The translations under genes were made by a program, and so were the position numbers. A stretch of DNA of 30,276 bases, from positions 1 to 30,276 of IMG/VR virus record IMGVR_UViG_3300025727_000037. One strand, 5' to 3'. Below are positions 27,125 to 30,276 of the stretch, piece by piece. Source of the stretch: a virus. The notes beneath the pieces were generated by a model. That model saw only the letters and a list, made by a program, of their open reading frames with translations, did not search any database and was not told the origin of the DNA. How positions within the stretch are numbered: position 1 is the stretch's first letter; each line of letters begins with the position of its first letter.

Positions 27125-27550
27125 TTAAAACGGGTCTTCTTCAACAGCCTGCGCTGTTTCACGGCGAGAATCTTCACGGCGAGAACGACGAGTATCATCC
27201 TCGCCACGACGATCAGCTTTAGAAACAGAAGCAGTAGCCCACATCAAAGCAGGGCCGATGTCTTTCAAAGCGATCTTCGACTTTTTGCGAGTCTCGCCTT
27301 CCTTGTTTTGCCACTCGTCTTCCCGCAACGTGCCAGTGAAAGTAACCCGGTCGCCCTTATGTAAAGACTTTTCACAGTTCTCAGCGAGAGTTTCCCACGC
27401 TTCCAAGTCAATGAACAAAGATTTCGCTTCGCCCGCCTGGTCTTTGCCGTTGAACGCAGCGACCCGCAACGTTGCGACCGCCTTGCCTGAACCCGTGTAA
27501 CGCACCTCTGGGTCTGCTACTAGGTTCCCGTGTCCACTTATAGTAATCAT
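27125..27550 (-). CDS. ssb: Single-stranded DNA-binding protein
   Basis: 141 residues. OB-fold with the family start ITISGHGNLVADPEVRYTGS, the strand KAVATLRVAAF, LFIDLEAWETLAENCEKSL and KGDRVTFTGTLREDEW (residues about 68-83). After a linker rich in Arg/Glu/Asp the C-terminus is EEDPF, the acidic-hydrophobic tail that recruits partner proteins. Overlaps the end of the Rad52-like gene (ATGA). Part of the recombination module. Codon preference switches from A/C-ending at the start to G/T-ending in the tail. Confidence 0.93.
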   Translation of the reverse strand: MITISGHGNLVADPEVRYTGSGKAVATLRVAAFNGKDQAGEAKSLFIDLEAWETLAENCEKSLHKGDRVTFTGTLREDEWQNKEGETRKKSKIALKDIGPALMWATASVSKADRRGEDDTRRSRREDSRRETAQAVEEDPF

Positions 27551-28260
27551 TTGCTATCAGCCTCCTTGAGGATGTTTTGTAACTCATCTAACCGTGCTTC
27601 GACGGCTTCGGTATCAAAGAAAGTTTCCAAGTCGGATGCTTTCTCTATTGTTTTCCCCAGTACTTCTGAGGCTATTTTCCGCAACTCTTTAGCGTTTATG
27701 TCCATGCTTTTAGCACGGGCCGCTAGTTTTTTGCGGGCTTCCTGAAGCTCATTGTCTTCGGGAGATACGGCAGCAGGGGCGGTAATGTCACCGCCGGAAG
27801 GGGCGGCGGTGTGTCCGTCATCCTTTGCCCCTGCTGCCTTTTCGAATGTGCTGTCTAACGATTCGTCGCGAGCCAAATACAAGGCGACACCGAACGATTG
27901 GAACGCCTTTTTCAAAGCGTCTGAGACCGCACCCTTAAACTCGTCACCCAAATCAACAATCGAACCGGCTTTCGTGTACTTAATCTTTTGGCCGCCGAAC
28001 CCGTCGCGAGTAGAAGAATAATGCCCTTCCTCGCTGGTACCCGAAACATGCAACCGGACATGAGCTGTGATCCACTCGCCATCGAGATGGGTATCAACCA
28101 CCTCAAATGACCAGCCGAAACCAAGCACCTCGTTGGCGCGAGCAATCACCTCGCCGACAGGGATGTACGTTAACGAAGCCCCGCCTTTCTTAAGCTTCGA
28201 CTCAGATTCTTTAGGGAAATACGCAGCGAGTTCCTGCAACGCTTGTTGATGATCTTTCAT
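27547..28260 (-). CDS. Rad52-type single-strand annealing protein
   Basis: 237 residues. Residues 24-130 are the Rad52/Rad22 annealing core: SLTYIPVGEVIARANEVLGF (29-48), GWSFEVVDTHLDGEWITAHV, GGQKIKYTKAGSIVDLGDEF and KGAVSDALKKAFQSFGVALY (109-128). The last is the family signature helix. The C-terminus is Gln/Ala-rich, then a helical hairpin (KELRKIASEVLGKTIEKASD) that could be a partner-binding domain. Anneals complementary single strands in recombination. Start ATG overlaps the previous stop (ATGA). Operates with the Cas4-like nuclease, SSB and resolvase of this operon. Confidence 0.9.
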   Translation of the reverse strand: MKDHQQALQELAAYFPKESESKLKKGGASLTYIPVGEVIARANEVLGFGWSFEVVDTHLDGEWITAHVRLHVSGTSEEGHYSSTRDGFGGQKIKYTKAGSIVDLGDEFKGAVSDALKKAFQSFGVALYLARDESLDSTFEKAAGAKDDGHTAAPSGGDITAPAAVSPEDNELQEARKKLAARAKSMDINAKELRKIASEVLGKTIEKASDLETFFDTEAVEARLDELQNILKEADSK

Positions 28261-29099
28261 TCCGACTCCTTAAGCCAGTTGGATTGTATAAACGGATTAG
28301 ACATAGACACAGGGGTTTCGCCAGACGGCAACGCAGCACAATGATTACGGAAGTTACAGTAACGACAGTTCCACGGTTGGCCTTTCCCCTCATACGGTGG
28401 CGGAGAATCCACAACACCAAAACCGGGTTGAAACCTTTCGGGGACAACACCGGCCCTCACCTGGTCGGCGATCTGCTGCTGCCGCCACAGTTCATTAGTG
28501 GCAAGTTCCTCGACCGTACCCAAACCTTCAAAATCGTCGGTCAAACGGTAACGCCACTCAAGTAACTCACCGGGTTTCACACCGTCACGGTACGCACCTT
28601 CTTTAGCAAGATACACAAGATGCACAGCCTGCGCCCCCAAACCAAGAGCGTACATTGCTGCTTGAACAAGTTCCCCTTCGTCGGGATGATCAGCTTTCTT
28701 AGCCAACTTGAAACCAAACGAAGATTTCGTTTTGATCTCCAACACAAGTTTGTCAGACCCAATAGAGTACACACCGTCAGCGTGACCCGACATATCGAAA
28801 CCCAACGGAGTCAAATCCACAATCGCTTCAGCTTCAAACTCAGACCACAATGCTGCCATCGCATCCTGCAACAACTCATGCAACGTGTTGCCAAGTTTGA
28901 AAGCCAGCAACGTTTGATCCGTAAACTCATGGGCCTTCGGAACACCGGCTGCACGGAACGCTATCTTCCTAGCACAGTTGTATGATTCCGAACCACGCAG
29001 CAACGTACCTGTCGCTGTTGGTTTGTCACCGTTTCGTTCCTGCTCTAAACGCAGGTACGCTCCTACTGTCGAGGCAATGATGCCTTCTTGGTCGCTCAC
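28257..29099 (-). CDS. Cas4/RecB-like PD-(D/E)XK nuclease with four-Cys iron-sulfur site
   Basis: 280 residues, GTG start with AGGAGAT six bases upstream. Order of motifs: C42 (YNCARKIAF), H74 (GNTLHELLQ), D108 (SGHADGV), E121 and K123 (LEIKTKS), Q146 (QAAMYAL), then C245-x2-C248-x5-C254 (NCRYCNFRNHC). That is the arrangement of Cas4/AddB-type 4Fe-4S nucleases. Such phage enzymes resect ends for the annealing protein, here encoded immediately downstream. There is no CRISPR array or other cas gene, so a CRISPR role is not indicated. A sigma70-type promoter precedes it. Confidence 0.9.
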   Translation of the reverse strand: MSDQEGIIASTVGAYLRLEQERNGDKPTATGTLLRGSESYNCARKIAFRAAGVPKAHEFTDQTLLAFKLGNTLHELLQDAMAALWSEFEAEAIVDLTPLGFDMSGHADGVYSIGSDKLVLEIKTKSSFGFKLAKKADHPDEGELVQAAMYALGLGAQAVHLVYLAKEGAYRDGVKPGELLEWRYRLTDDFEGLGTVEELATNELWRQQQIADQVRAGVVPERFQPGFGVVDSPPPYEGKGQPWNCRYCNFRNHCAALPSGETPVSMSNPFIQSNWLKESE

Positions 29100-29153
29100 A
29101 ACTATCTCCTTTTCGGTTATCCAACTATTTGTTGGCTCTACTACTTACTCAGG

Positions 29154-29182
29154 ACGGTACACGACCTGTCAGGGTTTGTCAA
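29154..29182 (-). promoter_or_regulatory. Promoter of the recombination operon
   Basis: On the minus strand TTGACA (complement of 29177-29182), 17-base spacer, TACCGT (complement of 29154-29159), a TANNNT-type -10. The leader carries a 5-bp hairpin (CCAAC 29121-29125, GTTGG 29131-29135) before the AGGAGAT of the nuclease gene. Confidence 0.75.
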
Positions 29183-29194
29183 CCCTTAATATTT

Positions 29195-29407
29195 TTAGCC
29201 CCGGATTAACGATGCCGAGTTGGGGTCACCGACAGCTTGCGCTGCCCACCCTTTGATGAGTGAGAGAACGGCGGCGGCACCCGCGAGGAGTGCTGAGTCG
29301 AAACCGGACATCCCAGTATCAACGAGTGAAGCCACTGACAGCGAAGCCAGAAACGCTTGAACAAATGTTGCGAGGGCACGTTCGCCCATATCTTTAGCAT
29401 GATTCAT
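29195..29407 (-). CDS. Holin (r1t-like), away from the endolysin
   Basis: 70 residues. Starts MNHAKDMGERALATFVQAFL, then ASLSVASLVDTGMSGFDSAL, then LAGAAAVLSLIKGWAAQAVG. Two membrane helices: 12-29 and 40-58. ER..ATFVQAFLASL, the second helix ending in SLIKG and the D.NSASL end are typical of the r1t/actinophage holin family. Holins time lysis by opening the membrane for the endolysin. It lies far from the amidase gene at 428-1150, between nuclease genes. The extended -10 motif lies only six bases before the ATG, so its mRNA may be leaderless. Confidence 0.85.
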   Translation of the reverse strand: MNHAKDMGERALATFVQAFLASLSVASLVDTGMSGFDSALLAGAAAVLSLIKGWAAQAVGDPNSASLIRG

Positions 29408-29413
29408 TCCACC

Positions 29414-29422
29414 ACTATAGCA
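29414..29422 (-). promoter_or_regulatory. Putative extended -10 promoter (TGCTATAGT) for the holin
   Basis: Minus-strand TGCTATAGT, identical to the sites at 5030-5038 and 19875-19883. TATAGT is followed by GGTGGA and then the ATG, so transcription would begin at or next to the start codon. The site also lies only four bases past the end of the upstream exonuclease gene. Confidence 0.6.
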
Positions 29423-29425
29423 CGG

Positions 29426-30208
29426 TTAAGGGACGATACTTGGTTTTTCCACGGGTTCAGCGAGCCGTGAACGCGACCACGCGTTGCACCCCATGCACTG
29501 CCAACGCTGGTACACCGATACCTGGGTGCTTCGTGTGCCTTTGCGGATCAGGTCGGTAGACCCGCAGGTGGGGCAGTTGTTTGTTTGGGAGTAAACGTTG
29601 CGGTTCGGATGGTTCGGCATCCAAGGACGTATCTTGTAATAAACTTTCATCAACAAGTCAACATCTTGACGCGCATACTTGATCATCCTTCGCCACGATT
29701 TCTCATCGCCACGCATACAACCAGCCCACGTTTTGAACCCACCCGTTTCTTCCTTCACCCCCAAGTCAAGGTGCTTACCCAAGTCCCCCAACTTGTTGGA
29801 GTTAAACATGAAGTGACGGCGAGCAACCTTCAACGTGTCCACAGATTTCGGTACCGCTATCGGCCCCAACCCGTGTTTCACGAAACGAGCGTTCGCTTTA
29901 CGCATATCGAACTTATCGCCGTTGTGGGCTACCACAATGTCAGCTTCGTTCAACAACTCCCATAGTTGCTTCACAACATGGTAATCGTTTTCAGGGTCCT
30001 TCTTGTACGCAGCCGCGTAATCCGTCATCGCACAAACATGAGTTTTCTTTTCGTGTTCCCAACGATATGACACACACAGGATGTACCATTCCCGGTCGTG
30101 GGCGATCACGTTTTGCTCATAATGCCCCCACACATATGCCAAGTTCGGGGCTGTTTCAAGGTCGTAGAAAAGAACCTTTACGGGATTGTCAACAATCGTA
30201 CGAGGCAT
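29426..30208 (-). CDS. RNase H-fold (DEDD-type) exonuclease with C-terminal zinc ribbon
   Basis: 260 residues from ATG 30208, with GGGAGGG just before it. Residues 11-22 carry VLFYDLETAP (D16, E18); VVAHNGDKFDMRKANARF holds the next acid; MIKYARQDVDLLMKVY (about 179-194) holds the YxxxD-like end motif. These are the acids of 3'-5' exonucleases and polymerase proofreading domains. The C-terminal 50 residues add a zinc ribbon (NNCPTCGSTDL ... RWQCMGCNAW) that suggests nucleic-acid binding. No polymerase domain follows. A separate proofreading or processing nuclease is likely, located with the replication genes. Confidence 0.82.
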   Translation of the reverse strand: MPRTIVDNPVKVLFYDLETAPNLAYVWGHYEQNVIAHDREWYILCVSYRWEHEKKTHVCAMTDYAAAYKKDPENDYHVVKQLWELLNEADIVVAHNGDKFDMRKANARFVKHGLGPIAVPKSVDTLKVARRHFMFNSNKLGDLGKHLDLGVKEETGGFKTWAGCMRGDEKSWRRMIKYARQDVDLLMKVYYKIRPWMPNHPNRNVYSQTNNCPTCGSTDLIRKGTRSTQVSVYQRWQCMGCNAWSRSRLAEPVEKPSIVP

Positions 30209-30276
30209 GTGCCCTCCCACCAGTTCCCATCGTCGGAAAAGCGAACAGGTTGAAGTTCCAAATCTTCAACCGAAAC
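30178..30276 (-). CDS. Partial upstream gene (N-terminus outside the window)
   Basis: 33 in-frame codons (VSVEDLELQPVRFSDDGNWW, then EGTCLVRLLTIP) ending TAA at 30178, overlapping the exonuclease start by 31 bases. A long overlap is not unusual here, and the sequence looks protein-like. Too short to name. Confidence 0.45.
   Translation of the reverse strand, partial: VSVEDLELQPVRFSDDGNWWEGTCLVRLLTIP

Noticed and set aside
28257-29099. Cas4 as part of a CRISPR system
   Set aside because: Neighbours are annealing protein and SSB; the gene fits a phage recombination nuclease.

Overview
The window is part of a double-stranded DNA phage (or prophage) genome that infects Actinobacteria. The pointers to such a host are two WhiB-type iron-sulfur regulators, a DUF2746-like membrane protein next to the endolysin, an r1t-like holin, and frequent GTG starts. 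Neither end is a genome end: a gene is cut at position 1 and another at 30276. Almost everything is on the minus strand, in tightly overlapping genes (TGATG, ATGA and GTGGCTAA type junctions). Integrase, DNA polymerase, helicase and primase genes are not visible here.

Reading down the minus strand from the right: (a) 30.3-23.0 kb is an early/replication block with an RNase H-fold exonuclease carrying a zinc ribbon, a holin oddly placed here, a Cas4/RecB-like nuclease, a Rad52-type annealing protein, SSB, two tandem paralogues, a PD-(D/E)XK Holliday-junction-resolvase-like protein, two WhiB proteins, small Cys-rich proteins and a possible helicase loader. (b) 22.8-20.5 kb is an island of six plus-strand genes built from repeated regulatory parts. 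It carries a shortened sliding clamp, five small proteins, three sigma70-type promoters, strong terminators and a 20-bp iteron-like array. (c) 20.5-19.8 kb holds no certain gene. It contains a structured-RNA candidate, a tract of almost pure A/C, a large hairpin and a G/T tract. (d) 19.8-0 kb is the virion and lysis block: a PP-loop (PAPS-reductase-like) protein, two small CxCGE proteins, terminase large subunit, portal, a 1997-residue virion-type protein, three further putative virion proteins, a scaffold-like protein, an N4-gp56-type capsid protein, small structural proteins, tail-fibre-like proteins, an amidase endolysin and a membrane protein.

No tape-measure, tail-tube or sheath gene is visible between portal and endolysin. 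A short-tailed (podovirus-like) virion with a giant, probably ejected, internal protein is the simplest reading, though tail genes could lie outside the window.

The most unusual points are: the plus-strand cassette island with its mini-clamp and iterons; an identical TGCTATAGT motif at three sites (capsid leader, holin, structured RNA), suggesting a phage promoter class; a structured leader with mutually exclusive hairpins followed by a ribosome-binding site and a low-complexity ORF; an ADP-ribosyltransferase-like motif set in the giant virion protein; and a regional mosaic of third-codon-position preference that ignores gene borders. All functions are assigned by reading motifs by eye; no database search was run.
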